From an uncultured Oscillospiraceae bacterium (GTDB taxonomy: Bacteria; Bacillota; Clostridia; Oscillospirales; Oscillospiraceae): a stretch of DNA of 6,932 bases. The stretch is from the NCBI GenBank assembly GCA_934597165.1, contig CAKTQP010000069.1, forward strand, positions 1 through 6,932. The letters run 5' to 3'. The translations under genes were made by a program, and so were the position numbers. This document shows positions 6,765 to 6,932 of this stretch, piece by piece (position 1 is the first letter of the stretch; every line of letters starts with the position of its first letter). The notes below the pieces were generated by a model. It worked only from the letters and a program-made list of their open reading frames with translations, was not told the DNA's origin and made no database searches.

Positions 6765-6932
6765 TTAATTGTATACAGTCCCCAGCTTTTCCAGCCGGTC
6801 ATATCGCTCCATGGCCACATCTTCCGACTCCTGGAACAACGCATCCGCCCGTTCAGGGAAGGACCGCGTCAGCGCAGAGTACCGAGCCTCGCCCATGATA
6901 AAGTCGCGATAGCCGTTCTGGGGCTTCTTGCT
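6765..6932 (-). CDS. nifJ: Pyruvate:ferredoxin (flavodoxin) oxidoreductase, C-terminal fragment
   Basis: The minus strand is open from the window edge to a TAA at 6767-6765, giving the last 55 residues of a protein that begins outside the window. The stretch G-Y-R-D-F-I-M-G-E-A-R-Y-S-A-L (about residues 7-21) followed by P-E-R-A-D-A-L-F (26-33) and a helical end with M-E-R-Y-D-R-L matches, from memory, the C-terminal tail of NifJ/PFOR enzymes. These are homodimeric, about 1170 residues, and oxidise pyruvate to acetyl-CoA and CO2 while reducing ferredoxin or flavodoxin, using thiamine diphosphate and Fe-S clusters in the cytoplasm of anaerobes. It converges on the plus-strand operon and is probably an unrelated housekeeping neighbour. 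The call rests on a short tail only; none of the catalytic or cluster-binding parts are visible here. Confidence 0.82.
   Translation of the reverse strand, partial: SKKPQNGYRDFIMGEARYSALTRSFPERADALFQESEDVAMERYDRLEKLGTVYN

Overview
The window carries the end of a plus-strand operon from a GC-rich anaerobic bacterium. It meets the end of a convergent minus-strand gene at a strong hairpin terminator. The converging gene reads as the C-terminus of pyruvate:ferredoxin (flavodoxin) oxidoreductase (NifJ/PFOR). That enzyme, GC-rich codon use and clean AGGAG-type ribosome binding sites suggest a Clostridia-type Firmicute, perhaps Oscillospiraceae. This taxonomic reading is inference; no 16S or marker phylogeny is available here.

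Layout: (1) 1-570 (+), the C-terminal 189 residues of an unrecognised protein whose start lies outside the window. (2) 589-5658 (+), a very large 1689-residue protein. It has an N-terminal region with a possible degenerate AAA-like half, four complete CbbX/SpoVK-type AAA+ modules in tandem, an acidic linker and a C-terminal trypsin-like serine protease with an intact His-Asp-Ser triad and no export signal. (3) 5655-6686 (+), a 343-residue protein with an N-terminal four-cysteine zinc ribbon followed by RCC1-like beta-propeller repeats, overlapping the previous gene by ATGA. (4) 6688-6730, a 17-bp perfect stem hairpin plus T-run. (5) 6765-6932 (-), the C-terminal part of nifJ.

The three plus-strand genes have gaps of 18 nt and -4 nt and share the terminator, so they are very probably one transcript. 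My reading, as inference, is an intracellular machine. The multi-AAA+ protein would couple ATP-driven remodelling to a cytosolic protease, the zinc-ribbon/propeller protein would serve as adaptor or sensor, and the upstream coiled-coil protein would be a further component. I know of no named system with this exact arrangement. Trypsin-like domains beside ATPases do occur in bacterial stress-response and conflict systems, which makes a regulated proteolytic response plausible but unproven. No tRNA, rRNA, CRISPR array, insertion sequence or attachment site was seen, and there is no gene-free stretch longer than about 80 bases.
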